64,000 nucleotides of DNA. It comes from Streptomyces tsukubensis (GTDB lineage: Bacteria; Actinomycetota; Actinomycetes; Streptomycetales; Streptomycetaceae). The translations under genes were made by a program, and so were the position numbers. A model generated the notes under the pieces. That model saw only the letters and a list, made by a program, of their open reading frames with translations, was not told the origin of the DNA and did no database searches. Shown here one piece after another: positions 18,314 through 27,835 of this stretch. Every line of letters starts with the position of its first letter. Position 1 is the first letter of the stretch. Location of the stretch: positions 6,262,001-6,326,000 of the forward strand of contig NZ_CP045178.1 of the NCBI RefSeq assembly GCF_009296025.1. The letters run 5' to 3'.

Positions 18314-18664
18314 ATGTCCAACCTGCTCGACTCCGTCGACGCCGCGTCGCTGCGCAGCGACATCCCGGCCTTCCGTCCGGGCGACACCGTCAACGTCCAC
18401 GTGCGCGTCATCGAGGGCAACCGCTCCCGTGTGCAGCAGTTCAAGGGCGTTGTCATCCGCCGCCAGGGCGCGGGTGTCCGCGAGACCTTCACGGTCCGCA
18501 AGGTCTCCTTCTCCGTGGGCGTGGAGCGCACCTTCCCGGTGCACACCCCGATCGTCGAGAAGATCGAGCTGGTCACGCGCGGCGACGTCCGCCGTGCGAA
18601 GCTCTACTACCTGCGTGACCTCCGCGGCAAGGCCGCGAAGATCAAGGAGAAGCGCGACAACTGA
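18314..18664 (+). CDS. rplS: 50S ribosomal protein L19
   Basis: Large-subunit protein at the 30S-50S interface, 116 aa. Diagnostic segments are [39 protein letters not shown] and [19 protein letters not shown]. The start ATG at 18314 follows a 130-nt leader after trmD. Two hairpins follow its stop. Confidence 0.98.
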   Translation: MSNLLDSVDAASLRSDIPAFRPGDTVNVHVRVIEGNRSRVQQFKGVVIRRQGAGVRETFTVRKVSFSVGVERTFPVHTPIVEKIELVTRGDVRRAKLYYLRDLRGKAAKIKEKRDN

Positions 18665-18693
18665 TCGCGCACGGCCCCCAGCGGGGGTCGGCC

Positions 18694-18715
18694 CGCGGTC
18701 CAGTAAAGGACCGCG
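18694..18715. terminator. Terminator after rplS
   Basis: CGCGGTCC (18694-18701) and GGACCGCG (18708-18715) pair perfectly around AGTAAA. A second stem, CCCCC-AGC-GGGGG near 18675-18687, stands just before it. Together they separate the ribosomal operon from the signal peptidase genes. Confidence 0.75.
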
Positions 18716-18754
18716 ACGGGGTCCAACAGACAGGCCGGATACCATCTGGCTTCG

Positions 18755-19477
18755 ATGGACACCGAAGCACAGCCCACGGAGCGCGACCGCTCCTCCGTAC
18801 CCCCCGCAGGTGAGCAGCGTGCCGCAGAGGGGCCGGAGGGGCGGTCGCGCTCCGCGCTTCGTTCAGCACTCCACGAGCTTCCGTCCTGGCTGCCCGGTGG
18901 CAGAGTCTCGCTGGCGGCCTTGGCCGCTCTCGTCTTCCTCCTGCTCTTCGGCCACTTCGTGATACAGCCGTACGAGATCCCCAGCAGGTCCATGCAACCG
19001 GCCCTCACGGTCGGGGACCGGGTCCTGGTCAACAAGTTGGCGTACCGTTTCGGTGCCGAGCCGCAGCGCGGTGACGTCGTTGTCTTCGACGGCACCGGTT
19101 ACTTCGGCGACGCCGACTACATCAAGCGCGTCGTGGGTGTCGGAGGGGATCACGTGGTGTGCTGCGACGAACGGGGCCGGATCCAGGTCAACGGCCACTC
19201 CGTACGGGAGGAGACGTTCCTCTACCCCGCGGACGTACCGTCGGAGGCTCCCTTCGACATCGTGGTGCCGGACGGGACACTCTTCGTCCTCGGGGATCAC
19301 CGGAGCGACTCCCGTGATTCCCGTGATCATCTCGGGTCCCCCGGAGGTGGCATGGTGCCGTTGGACATGGTCATCGGCAGAGCGGACTGGATCGGTTGGC
19401 CCGTCGGTCACTGGGCGACTCTCGAACACCGTGCCGCCTATGCCTCCGTGCCGGTTCAGCCCGCCGCGCATGGGTAG
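18755..19477 (+). CDS. sipW: Type I signal peptidase SipW
   Basis: Membrane-bound signal peptidase that cleaves Sec and Tat signal peptides on the outer face. About 240 aa with one N-terminal membrane helix (LAALAALVFLLLFGHFV). The catalytic Ser is in IPSRSMQPAL and the Lys in YIKRVVGVGGD; GDHRSDSRDSRD is box E. The start at 18755 lies 9 nt after a possible -10 (TACCAT, 18740-18745), so the mRNA may be nearly leaderless. First of four neighbouring signal peptidase genes. Confidence 0.93.
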   Translation: MDTEAQPTERDRSSVPPAGEQRAAEGPEGRSRSALRSALHELPSWLPGGRVSLAALAALVFLLLFGHFVIQPYEIPSRSMQPALTVGDRVLVNKLAYRFGAEPQRGDVVVFDGTGYFGDADYIKRVVGVGGDHVVCCDERGRIQVNGHSVREETFLYPADVPSEAPFDIVVPDGTLFVLGDHRSDSRDSRDHLGSPGGGMVPLDMVIGRADWIGWPVGHWATLEHRAAYASVPVQPAAHG

Positions 19478-20789
19478 CCGGCGCAGAGACCGAGTGCAAC
19501 GGAGCGGCGGCGGTGCCTCCTCGGCACACGCGGCGTCCCCCGGCGATGTGGACGCCCCGGCGGGACGTTCCGCGTCCCGGGGTGCCGTCCGGCCGGGCAG
19601 GGCAGATCGGCGCAGACTGGCGCGCAAGGTCAAACGGCGGCGGCGTCGCTCCGCGATCAAGGAGATACCTCTCCTGATAGGCGTGGCTGTCCTCATGGCC
19701 CTGGTCCTCAAGACGTTCCTGGTGCAGGCCTTCGTGATCCCGTCGGGCTCCATGGAGCAGACGATCAAGATCGGGGACCGGGTGCTTGTTGACAAACTCA
19801 CTCCCTGGTTCGGCTCCAGGCCCCAGCGCGGTGATGTTGTTGTCTTCAAGGACCCGGGGCACTGGCTGGGTGAGGAGGGGAACGGGCAGAAGGAGGACCC
19901 TGTGGGCGTCAAGCAGTTGAAGGGCGGGCTGACCTTCATCGGGCTGCTGCCTTCCGCCGATGAACAGGACCTCATCAAGCGAGTCGTCGCGGTCGGCGGG
20001 GACACCGTCAAGTGCTGCGACGCCAAGGGGCGTGTCAGCGTCAATGGGACCTCGCTCGACGAGCCGTATCTGCACCCGGGCAACAAGCCGTCCTCTGTGC
20101 CCTTCGAGGTGCGCGTACCGGCTCACCGGCTGTTCGTGATGGGCGACCACCGTGCCAACTCCGGTGACTCGCGCTTCCACCGGGACGGCGGATTCGACGG
20201 GACGGTCTCCGAGGACGGCGTGGTGGGGCGGGCGGTGGTGATCGGCTGGCCCTTCGGCCACTGGCACAAGCTTGAGGAGCGCGACACCTATCGTTCGGTG
20301 CCCGACGTGCATGACGGGGCGGCGAGCGGGTCGGGACGCTCGCATAAGGTGGCAACCCAGGATCTCAGTGGAATGATCCCTCTCCCGACCCCTGCGGAAC
20401 TCCCGCTCGTTATGGGAGTGGTGGGCCTGCCTCGCAGACGGGGCAGGCGTCTGCGCGAAGTAAGGAGTGGATGTGGGGGATGTGGCGGTCGGCGCACGGT
20501 CCGGGCACGAAGGGCCGGAGGAGCCAGGACGAGACGACAGGGGCCCCGCGGGCTCTTCGGGTGGTTCCCGCGGCGGGGGCGGCCCGGGGGACGAGCGGGA
20601 CAGCGCGGAAGGTGGCGGACACGGCCGCGGCAAACAGACCAAGGACAAGAAGCCGCAGCGTTCCTTCTGGAAGGAACTGCCCCTCCTGGTCGTCATCGCC
20701 CTGGTGCTTGCCCTGGTGATCAAGACGTTCCTGGTGCAGGCGTTCTCGATTCCTTCCGCGTCCATGGAGAACACCCTCCAGGAAGGTGA
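19470..20789 (+). CDS. sipX: Type I signal peptidase SipX, frame runs into sipY
   Basis: Signal peptidase with a membrane helix (LLIGVAVLMALVLKTFLVQAF), catalytic Ser in IPSGSMEQT and Lys in LIKRVVAVGGD. The usual C-terminal hydrophobic segment LPLVMGVVGL is reached near residue 320. After it the frame does not stop but continues about 115 codons over the 5' part of sipY as an Arg/Gly-rich sequence, for 439 aa in all. A TAA at 20461, just before the sipY Shine-Dalgarno, would be the natural stop but is one base out of frame. Either a late indel occurred here or the overlap is real. Start ATG overlaps the sipW end by 8 nt. Confidence 0.88.
   Translation: MGSRRRDRVQRSGGGASSAHAASPGDVDAPAGRSASRGAVRPGRADRRRLARKVKRRRRRSAIKEIPLLIGVAVLMALVLKTFLVQAFVIPSGSMEQTIKIGDRVLVDKLTPWFGSRPQRGDVVVFKDPGHWLGEEGNGQKEDPVGVKQLKGGLTFIGLLPSADEQDLIKRVVAVGGDTVKCCDAKGRVSVNGTSLDEPYLHPGNKPSSVPFEVRVPAHRLFVMGDHRANSGDSRFHRDGGFDGTVSEDGVVGRAVVIGWPFGHWHKLEERDTYRSVPDVHDGAASGSGRSHKVATQDLSGMIPLPTPAELPLVMGVVGLPRRRGRRLREVRSGCGGCGGRRTVRARRAGGARTRRQGPRGLFGWFPRRGRPGGRAGQRGRWRTRPRQTDQGQEAAAFLLEGTAPPGRHRPGACPGDQDVPGAGVLDSFRVHGEHPPGR
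20433..20455. terminator. Hairpin at the sipX-sipY junction
   Basis: CGCAGACG (20433-20440) pairs perfectly with CGTCTGCG (20448-20455) around a 7-nt loop, 17 nt before the sipY start. It could be an attenuator or an mRNA-stabilising element. Any indel in its arms would shift sipX relative to the TAA at 20461. Confidence 0.55.
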
Positions 20790-21417
20790 CCGCGTCCTCG
20801 TCGACAAGCTCACCCCTTGGTTCGGGGCGGAGCCCGAGCGTGGCGAGGTCATCGTCTTCCACGACCCCGGCCACTGGCTCGACGGTGAGCCCGTCGCCAA
20901 CCCCAATGTGGTGCAGAAGGGCCTCAGCTTCATCGGGCTGATGCCCTCGGCCGAGGAGAAGGACCTGATCAAGCGCGTCATCGGAGTAGCCGGCGACACC
21001 GTCGAGTGCAATGGCACGGGCCCGCTCAAGGTCAACGGCAAGGCGCTGGACGACTCGTACGTCTTCTCGGGAAACACCGCGTGCAGTGAGGACGACCAGG
21101 GCGGTCAGTTCAAGGTCAAGGTGCCGAAGGGCAAGCTCTGGGTCATGGGCGACCACCGGCAGGACTCCCTCGACTCCCGCTACCACCAGAACCAGAAGAG
21201 TGGCGGATTCGTCCCTGTCGACAACGTGGTGGGACGCGCGATCGTCATCGCCTGGCCTCCGACCCGTTGGTCCACGCTGCCGGTGCCGGACACCTTCGAC
21301 CAGAAGGGCATCAACGCCGCGGCCGACGTGGCACCGGGCGCGCTCGGGCTCGCCGGCGCCGTCCCGTTCGTGCTGTGGCGCAGGCGAAGGGTTTCTGCCG
21401 CGCGTACCGACGGGTAG
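20473..21417 (+). CDS. sipY: Type I signal peptidase SipY
   Basis: Signal peptidase of about 314 aa with a Gly/Arg-rich cytoplasmic N-tail, a membrane helix (LLVVIALVLALVIKTFLVQAF), catalytic Ser in IPSASMENT and Lys in LIKRVIGVAGD, and a second hydrophobic segment near the C-terminus (ALGLAGAVPFVLW). GTG 20473 is chosen over GTG 20467 because AAGGAG (20462-20467) is then correctly spaced. In Streptomyces lividans the orthologue is the dominant housekeeping signal peptidase; that role here is inferred. Confidence 0.93.
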   Translation: MGDVAVGARSGHEGPEEPGRDDRGPAGSSGGSRGGGGPGDERDSAEGGGHGRGKQTKDKKPQRSFWKELPLLVVIALVLALVIKTFLVQAFSIPSASMENTLQEGDRVLVDKLTPWFGAEPERGEVIVFHDPGHWLDGEPVANPNVVQKGLSFIGLMPSAEEKDLIKRVIGVAGDTVECNGTGPLKVNGKALDDSYVFSGNTACSEDDQGGQFKVKVPKGKLWVMGDHRQDSLDSRYHQNQKSGGFVPVDNVVGRAIVIAWPPTRWSTLPVPDTFDQKGINAAADVAPGALGLAGAVPFVLWRRRRVSAARTDG

Positions 21418-21464
21418 GGTGCCGTCCCAGATCGCTGATCCTCCCTGACCGCCGGCAGGGGACC

Positions 21465-22283
21465 ATGGAGTCCCCGCGCGGCGGCCCAGGGGATCGACCG
21501 TCGAGCTGGGGGCGCAGTGGGATGAGCGGAACAAGCCGTACGGCCGAGGGCCACGGCCGACTCGGCAGCATGCTGTCGGGGGTGGCCGTGGCCCTCGGTT
21601 GTCTCCTCTTCCTGGGCGGATTCGTCTGGGCGGCCCTGCTCTACAGGCCCTACACGGTGCCTACGCCTTCGATGTCGCCCACGATCGGATCCGGCGACCG
21701 GGTACTCGCGCAGCGAATAGCCGGCGACGACGTCCGCAGGGGCGATGTCGTCGTCTTCACCGACAAGGCGTGGGGCGATCTGCCGCTGGTCAAGCGTGTC
21801 GTCGGGGTGGGCGGTGACAAGGTCGCCTGTTGTACGCAGGGCAAGCTGACCGTCAATGGTCGGGAGATCGCGGAACCGTATCTGCCGACAAGCGCCGCCG
21901 ACCAGGGCACGAGCATTCAGACGACAGTCGTCCCCAAGGGGCGGCTCTTCCTGCTCGGTGATGAGCGTGCCGGGTCCCTCGACTCGACGGCCCACATCCA
22001 GGACGCCGCGCGCGGTTCGGTGCCGCGAGACGCGGTGGACGCACGCGTCGACGCGATCGCCTGGCCCTTGAAGGGGATGCTCTCGCGTCCCACTGGATTC
22101 GAGGTACTGCCCGGCGGCATCTCGCAGCCAGGACCGTTGCGGCTCATGGTGAGCGCCGTCGTCATCGGGGTGATTCTGGTCTTCGGTGGCGCCGCCCACG
22201 GCCCGCTCGTCCGCCGCAGACATCGTCGACGGTCCGGTGAGACGCATCCCGGGAAGACCGCGGCGCGGGCCGGCCGCGCATGA
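21465..22283 (+). CDS. sipZ: Type I signal peptidase SipZ
   Basis: Fourth signal peptidase, about 272 aa. Membrane helix SGVAVALGCLLFLGGFVWA, catalytic Ser in TPSMSPTIGSGD, Lys in LVKRVVGVGGD, box E GDERAGSLDS, and a C-terminal membrane helix (LMVSAVVIGVILVFGGA). Start ATG 21465 with AGGGG upstream. The last codons overlap the nudix start by 4 nt (ATGA), so the two are translationally coupled. Confidence 0.92.
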   Translation: MESPRGGPGDRPSSWGRSGMSGTSRTAEGHGRLGSMLSGVAVALGCLLFLGGFVWAALLYRPYTVPTPSMSPTIGSGDRVLAQRIAGDDVRRGDVVVFTDKAWGDLPLVKRVVGVGGDKVACCTQGKLTVNGREIAEPYLPTSAADQGTSIQTTVVPKGRLFLLGDERAGSLDSTAHIQDAARGSVPRDAVDARVDAIAWPLKGMLSRPTGFEVLPGGISQPGPLRLMVSAVVIGVILVFGGAAHGPLVRRRHRRRSGETHPGKTAARAGRA

Positions 22284-22822
22284 GGCCGGGCGACGGTGGA
22301 GAGTCTCCCGGTGTGAGCCTGGGTGTGGCGGGGGAAGAGGGAGGCCTGCGCCGGGTGGCGAGGGTGGTCCTACTCGACCCCTCCGACCGGATCTTGCTGC
22401 TGCACGGCCACGAGCCCGGTGATGTCTCGGACGACTGGTGGTTCACCCCGGGCGGAGGCCTCGAAGGCGACGAGACCAGGGAAGAGGCCGCTCTGCGCGA
22501 GCTGACGGAGGAGACCGGCATCACTGATGTCAGGCTGGGCCCGCTTCTGTGGCGCAGGACCTGCTCGTTTCCCTTCGCGGGACGTCGCTGGAACCAGGAC
22601 GAATGGTACTTCCTGGCCAGGACTGCGCAGACCGTGACCCGTGCCACGGCGCTGACGGAGCTGGAACGGCGTAGCGTCGCAGGATCGCGCTGGTGGACGT
22701 GCCAGGAACTGGCACAGGCGCATGAGACGGTATATCCGACCAGGCTCGCCGGGCTGCTGCGCACGCTGCTCGACGAGGGACCTCCGGCCAGACCTGAGCG
22801 CCTCGACACGGATATCGTTTAG
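22280..22822 (+). CDS. NUDIX hydrolase
   Basis: Pyrophosphohydrolase of 180 aa. The Nudix box is complete: GGGLEGDETREEAAL followed by RELTEETGI (GX5EX7REUXEEXGU). It hydrolyses a nucleoside diphosphate linked to some group X; the exact substrate cannot be read from the sequence. Start ATG overlaps the sipZ stop. The same neighbour order (sip genes then a mutT-like gene) is known in other Streptomyces. Confidence 0.92.
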   Translation: MRPGDGGESPGVSLGVAGEEGGLRRVARVVLLDPSDRILLLHGHEPGDVSDDWWFTPGGGLEGDETREEAALRELTEETGITDVRLGPLLWRRTCSFPFAGRRWNQDEWYFLARTAQTVTRATALTELERRSVAGSRWWTCQELAQAHETVYPTRLAGLLRTLLDEGPPARPERLDTDIV

Positions 22823-22877
22823 GGGCTCACGGGGCTGGCGCACAATAGGGGGACGCACGGCAGAAGGGGAACATGCC

Positions 22878-23186
22878 ATGAGCGCCGAGGACCTCGAAAA
22901 GTACGAGACCGAGATGGAGCTGAAGCTCTACCGGGAGTACCGCGATGTCGTCGGTCTGTTCAAATATGTGATCGAGACCGAGCGGCGTTTCTACCTGACG
23001 AATGACTACGAGATGCAGGTCCATTCCGTGCAGGGTGAGGTCTTTTTCGAGGTCTCCATGGCCGATGCCTGGGTCTGGGACATGTATAGGCCGGCCAGGT
23101 TCGTGAAGCAGGTACGCGTGCTGACGTTCAAGGACGTGAATATCGAGGAGCTGAACAAGAGCGACCTCGAACTTCCGGGCGGCTAA
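22878..23186 (+). CDS. DUF2469 family protein
   Basis: Acidic conserved actinobacterial protein of 102 aa: MSAEDLEKYETEMELKLYRE, then VVGLFKYVIETERRFYLTN and WVWDMYRPARFVKQVRVLTF. Function is unknown; it is usually found, as here, just before the YraN gene. ATG 22878 follows AAGGGGA. A possible -10, CACAAT at 22842-22847, suggests its own promoter. Confidence 0.93.
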   Translation: MSAEDLEKYETEMELKLYREYRDVVGLFKYVIETERRFYLTNDYEMQVHSVQGEVFFEVSMADAWVWDMYRPARFVKQVRVLTFKDVNIEELNKSDLELPGG

Positions 23187-23327
23187 TTGTTCTCCGGGTG
23201 ACGGCGGGGCCCGTGTGGCTTGTGTGGCACGTGTGGGTGACGAAGTTGTGTACATGTGCTGAGTAATCCACCAAGATCCACTTCTCTCCGCCCGTTGCGT
23301 AACAGTCGGTGCCGGAGGTGGTACCGA

Positions 23328-23690
23328 ATGGACGTACGACGAGCACTCGGCAGATACGGCGAGGACATCGCCGCACGAAGGCTGACCGGCGCGGGCATGG
23401 AGATCCTGGCCCGCAACTGGCGGTGCGGGCGGGCCGGTGAGATCGACATCGTGGCCAGAGATGGCGACGTGCTGGTGATCTGTGAGGTCAAGACCCGCAG
23501 GGACGCTCGCTTCGAGCACCCCATGGCAGCGGTGGGTCCGGAGAAGGCCGAGCGGTTGCGCAGGCTCGCGGAACGCTGGCTCAGTCAGCACGGCGGGCCT
23601 CCCGAAGGCGGAGTCCGTATCGACCTGGTCGGCGTTCTGGTACCGCGTCGCGGGGCAGCGCTGGTCGAGCACGCGCGGGGGGTGGCCTGA
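23328..23690 (+). CDS. UPF0102 family endonuclease-like protein YraN
   Basis: Protein of 120 aa with the restriction-endonuclease-like core: [43 protein letters not shown], where the E..D..EVK residues form the PD-(D/E)xK site. Family often sits, as here, beside the comM-like and dprA genes and may act in DNA handling. ATG 23328 with GGAGGTGGTACCGA upstream. The next gene begins at the base after its stop. Confidence 0.93.
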   Translation: MDVRRALGRYGEDIAARRLTGAGMEILARNWRCGRAGEIDIVARDGDVLVICEVKTRRDARFEHPMAAVGPEKAERLRRLAERWLSQHGGPPEGGVRIDLVGVLVPRRGAALVEHARGVA

Positions 23691-25316
23691 ATGGCATTCG
23701 CCCGTACCTGCTCCGTGGCCCTGGTCGGGGTCGAAGGAGTGGTCGTCGAGGTCCAGGCCGATCTGGAGCCGGGAGTCGCGGCCTTCGCCCTGGTGGGGCT
23801 GCCGGACAAGAGTCTGACCGAGAGCCGGGACCGCGTCCGTGCGGCCGTGGTCAACTCCGGCGCCGAATGGCCCCAGAAGAAACTCACGGTCGGCCTGAGT
23901 CCGGCGTCCGTGCCCAAGGGCGGCAGCGGTTTCGATCTCGCTGTCGCCTGCGCTGTGCTGGGGGCGGCCGAAAGGCTCGATCCCCAAACCCTGACCGATC
24001 TCGTCATGATCGGCGAACTGGGTCTCGATGGGCGGGTCAGACCCGTCAGGGGCATTCTTCCGGCCGTACTGGCCGCGGCGGACGCGGGTTACGACCACGT
24101 GGTCGTGCCCGAGTGCTCCGCCGCCGAGGCCGCGCTGGTCCCGGGAATGTCGGTCCTGGGAGTACGCAGCCTGCGCCAGCTCATCGCGGTGCTGAGCGAT
24201 GAGGCCGTCCCGGAGGAGCCACAGGCCGCGACGGACAGGCCCGATCCGATGCTCGCCGGTCTGTGCGTTCCTGGAGGCGGGGTCGGCGCCGGGCTCTCCG
24301 CCCGCACCTCATCGGACGACGGGCACCGGCCCGACCTGGCCGACGTGGCGGGCCAGTACGCGGCAAGAACCGCTCTGGAGGTCTCCGCCGCCGGTGGCCA
24401 TCACCTCTTTCTGCAAGGGCCTCCTGGCGCGGGCAAGACCATGCTCGCCGAACGGATGTCGGCGATCCTGCCGCCGCTCACCAGGACGGAGGCGCTCGAA
24501 GTGACGGCTGTGCACTCCATCGCTGGCATCCTGCCGCCCGGACGGCCGCTGCTCGAAGCCCCTCCGTACTGCGCGCCGCACCACTCCGCGACCATGCAGT
24601 CCCTCGTAGGTGGAGGCAGCGGCCTGCCGCGGCCGGGTGCGGTGTCGCTCGCTCATCGAGGAGTTCTTTTTCTGGACGAGGCTCCCGAGTTCAACAGCCG
24701 TGTCCTCGACGCGCTCCGGCAACCCCTCGAATCCGGGCACGTCGTGATCGCCAGGAGCGCGGGCGTGATGCGGCTTCCGGCGCGGTTCCTCATGCTGCTG
24801 GCCGCCAATCCCTGCCCGTGCGGGCGGCACAGTCTGCTCGGGGGGTCCTGCGAGTGTCCGCCGGCCGCCATCCGCCGCTACCAGGCGCGGCTTTCGGGGC
24901 CGCTGCTCGACCGGGTCGACCTGAGGGTGATGGTCGAGCCCGTGAGCCGCGCGGAGCTGACGGCGACGGGTGCCAGGGGAGAGCCGACTCAACGGGTCGC
25001 CGAACGCGTGCGGGAGGCAAGGGAACGGGCCACGGCAAGGCTCGTCGGCACCCCGTGGCACACCAACAGTGAAGTGCCGGGGCATGAGCTGCGCACCCGC
25101 TGGTCAACGGCGCAGGGTGCGTTGGATCAGGCAGAGCGCGCCCTGGAGCGCGGCACACTGACCGCCCGAGGGCTCGACCGAGTCCTGCGCGTCGCCTGGA
25201 CCTTGGCGGATCTCGGGGGTCGGGACAGGCCGGGCACCGGTGATGTCGAGATGGCTCTGCAACTGCGTACCGGAGTCTCGCACGGACTGCCGCTCATGAA
25301 TGGGGTGCCCTCATGA
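23691..25316 (+). CDS. ComM/YifB-type Mg-chelatase-like AAA+ ATPase
   Basis: AAA+ ATPase of 541 aa; ComM homologues are helicases that aid recombination of incoming DNA. N-terminal Lon-like domain (ALVGVEGVVVEVQADLEPG, GLSPASVPKGGSGFDLAVA), Walker A GPPGAGKTM, Walker B VLFLDEAPEF, sensor region LLAANPCPCG and a zinc-like CPCGRHSLLGGSCECP segment. It starts directly after the yraN stop and overlaps dprA by 4 nt (ATGA). Confidence 0.95.
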   Translation: MAFARTCSVALVGVEGVVVEVQADLEPGVAAFALVGLPDKSLTESRDRVRAAVVNSGAEWPQKKLTVGLSPASVPKGGSGFDLAVACAVLGAAERLDPQTLTDLVMIGELGLDGRVRPVRGILPAVLAAADAGYDHVVVPECSAAEAALVPGMSVLGVRSLRQLIAVLSDEAVPEEPQAATDRPDPMLAGLCVPGGGVGAGLSARTSSDDGHRPDLADVAGQYAARTALEVSAAGGHHLFLQGPPGAGKTMLAERMSAILPPLTRTEALEVTAVHSIAGILPPGRPLLEAPPYCAPHHSATMQSLVGGGSGLPRPGAVSLAHRGVLFLDEAPEFNSRVLDALRQPLESGHVVIARSAGVMRLPARFLMLLAANPCPCGRHSLLGGSCECPPAAIRRYQARLSGPLLDRVDLRVMVEPVSRAELTATGARGEPTQRVAERVREARERATARLVGTPWHTNSEVPGHELRTRWSTAQGALDQAERALERGTLTARGLDRVLRVAWTLADLGGRDRPGTGDVEMALQLRTGVSHGLPLMNGVPS

Positions 25317-26530
25317 GCACCCACGATGGGCGGCCCGCTGCCGAACCAGGGGGAGGGGATGCGCCGCGGCCGGGTTCGGCCCGGCCCGACGGCGTACATC
25401 GGCTGGCGAGAGCGGGGCTGACGCGTGTGGTGGAGCCCGGCGACGAGCGGGCGGGACGTTGGCTGCGAGAGATGGGCGCCGTCGGCCTCTGGCAGCGCGT
25501 AACCCGGGGCGGTCCCGCTCCGACGGGAGTGAGCGCCACCCGGTGGGAGGGGCTTCGGACCCGAGCGGCCCGTGCGCGACCGGAACGGGACCTCGCGACA
25601 GCGGAAGCCGTTGGTGCGCGATTCATCTGTCCGGGTGAGCCCGAGTGGCCCGTGCAGTTGGACGATCTGGGTGACCGACGCCCTGTCGGACTCTGGGTGC
25701 GGGGCGCCGTAGGGCTGCGCATGTGGGCGTTGCGGTCAGTCGCGCTGGTGGGGGCGCGTGCCTGTACCGAGTACGGGGCGCACATGGCGGCAGGTCTCGG
25801 TGCGGGGCTCGCGGAGAGAGGCTGGGTCGTGGTGTCCGGCGGCGCCTACGGCGTGGACGGGGCGGCGCACCGCGGCGCCCTGGGCGCGGGTGGCGCGACG
25901 GCGGCAGTGCTCGCCTGCGGCATCGACAGGGCGTATCCGCCGGGCCACGGGCGGCTGCTCGCCAGGATCGCGGAACAGGGCTTGCTGATCGGCGAGTTAC
26001 CACCCGGTGATCACCCGACCCCCAGCAGATTCGTCCTGCGTAACCGTGTTATCGCCGCGCTGACCAGGGGAACTGTGGTGGTGGAGGCCGCGTACCGCAG
26101 TGGTGCCCTCGTGACGGCGCGGGTGGCTGGCAGTCTCGGCCGGTTCACCATGGGGGTTCCCGGCCCGGCCACCAGCGCCCTCTCCGCAGGGGTGCACGAG
26201 CTGCTGCGAGGCGGGGCCCACCTCGTCACGGACGCGGCCGAGGTGGTGGAACTGGTCGGCGCGATGGGGGCTCTTGCTCCTGAGCGCCGTGGCCCTGTCG
26301 TCCCTCGCGACCTTCTCGCACCGGACACCGCGCGAGTACTCGCGGCGTTGCCCGCCGGCGCGGCGGTCACGGTGAAGCAGATCGCGAGGGACGCGGGCAC
26401 CTCCACGGATGACGCTGTCGGGCGCTTGTACGAGTTGCGCTCACTGGGATTCATCGAACGACATGGCGACGGCTGGCAATTGACACGCCAGGCGTTTCCT
26501 TCCGGATCCAGGGAGCGCGGCGCCACCTGA
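25313..26530 (+). CDS. dprA: DNA processing protein DprA
   Basis: Binds single-stranded DNA and loads RecA during uptake of DNA. About 405 aa with a long N-terminal region. The Rossmann domain is clear: VALVGARACTEYGAHMAA, GWVVVSGGAYGVDGAAHRGAL, VLACGIDRAYPPGH and FVLRNRVIAALTRGTVVVEA. The C-terminal winged helix (VKQIARDAGTSTDDAVGRLYELRSLGFIER) is typical of actinobacterial DprA. Last gene of the yraN-comM-dprA set. Confidence 0.95.
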   Translation: MSTHDGRPAAEPGGGDAPRPGSARPDGVHRLARAGLTRVVEPGDERAGRWLREMGAVGLWQRVTRGGPAPTGVSATRWEGLRTRAARARPERDLATAEAVGARFICPGEPEWPVQLDDLGDRRPVGLWVRGAVGLRMWALRSVALVGARACTEYGAHMAAGLGAGLAERGWVVVSGGAYGVDGAAHRGALGAGGATAAVLACGIDRAYPPGHGRLLARIAEQGLLIGELPPGDHPTPSRFVLRNRVIAALTRGTVVVEAAYRSGALVTARVAGSLGRFTMGVPGPATSALSAGVHELLRGGAHLVTDAAEVVELVGAMGALAPERRGPVVPRDLLAPDTARVLAALPAGAAVTVKQIARDAGTSTDDAVGRLYELRSLGFIERHGDGWQLTRQAFPSGSRERGAT

Positions 26531-26789
26531 ATTGGTGTGAGCGGATCGCCCCACAGGGCCCCCACACCCTTGGCGGGGCGGGGCGAGAGAGGCATCACGA
26601 ACGTTACGGGCCTTGCCGTCCCAGGCCGGGCGAGATGCCCAAGGGGAACGTATCTGCGCACGTGTGATCGCATACCCTTCGCACACCGCGACACTCCAGT
26701 CACGCTACGCTCACAAGGATTTCCGGTTTCTACGGGCAATCAGACAGACAAGTGCACTCGGTTCACGGCAGAACGGCTCAAGGCGACGA

Positions 26790-27629
26790 ATGCCCCAGCA
26801 CACCTCCGGGTCTGACCGGGCGGCGGCGGTACCCCCCGCCGCCCGCGGCAGCGTGCGGCCCCCCGCACCCACGTCGCTCGACGAGCTGTGGCGGTCGTAC
26901 AAGGCAACGGCGGACGGGCGACTACGGGAGCAATTGATCCTCCACTACTCGCCGCTGGTGAAGTACGTGGCAGGGCGGGTCAGCGTGGGGCTCCCGCCCA
27001 ACGTCGACCAGGCCGACTTCGTCTCCTCCGGGGTCTTCGGTCTCATCGACGCCATCGAGAAGTTCGACATCGAGCGGTCCATCAAGTTCGAGACGTACGC
27101 GATCACCCGAATTCGGGGCGCGATGATCGACGAACTGCGCGCTCTGGACTGGATTCCCCGTTCGGTACGGCAGAAGGCCCGCAACGTCGAACGCGCCTAC
27201 GCCACGCTGGAGGCGCAGCTTCGGCGTACGCCGTCGGAGGGTGAGGTCGCTGCCGAAATGGGGGTCACGCTCGAAGAACTGCATGCCGTCTTCAGTCAGT
27301 TGTCGCTGGCCAACGTGGTCGCGCTGGAAGAGCTGCTGCACGCGGGGGGTGAGGGCGGCGACCGGCTCAGCATCATGGACACACTGGAGGACACCGCCGC
27401 GGACAACCCGGTGGAGATCGCGGAGGACCGCGAGCTGCGCCGGCTGCTCGCGCGGGCGATCAACACGCTCCCGGACCGGGAGAAGACTGTGGTCACTCTC
27501 TACTACTACGAGGGGCTGACGCTCGCGGAGATCGGCAACGTCCTCGGTGTGACCGAGAGCAGGGTCAGCCAGATCCACACCAAATCGGTCCTCCAGCTCA
27601 GAGCGAAGCTCGCGAGTTTCGGTCGCTGA
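26790..27629 (+). CDS. whiG: Sporulation sigma factor WhiG
   Basis: FliA-family sigma factor that commits Streptomyces aerial hyphae to sporulation. 279 aa. Region 2: [37 protein letters not shown] and [19 protein letters not shown]; region 4: [23 protein letters not shown] in two parts, with [18 protein letters not shown] as the recognition helix. The start is ATG 26790. The leader from 26531 to 26789 is A/T-richer than its surroundings and has no other gene. In other species its activity is restrained by RsiG with c-di-GMP; no rsiG gene is in this window. Confidence 0.96.
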   Translation: MPQHTSGSDRAAAVPPAARGSVRPPAPTSLDELWRSYKATADGRLREQLILHYSPLVKYVAGRVSVGLPPNVDQADFVSSGVFGLIDAIEKFDIERSIKFETYAITRIRGAMIDELRALDWIPRSVRQKARNVERAYATLEAQLRRTPSEGEVAAEMGVTLEELHAVFSQLSLANVVALEELLHAGGEGGDRLSIMDTLEDTAADNPVEIAEDRELRRLLARAINTLPDREKTVVTLYYYEGLTLAEIGNVLGVTESRVSQIHTKSVLQLRAKLASFGR

Positions 27630-27835
27630 GTGGGCGTTCGGCGGGTGCGGTGCTGAATCGTTTCTGCCGGTTCTCACCTGCGATTATTCAAGTGTCTTAC
27701 CGCGGCACGAATATCCCCGTCCCCTGCTCGGGCAGCTGCTGGCGGACATCTCTCCCCGCCGATGGAGTCGCCGTTCATGGCGCACCGCGCCGAGACCGGG
27801 TGCCGTCATCGCGGTCACATCCGTAAAGTGGTCGC

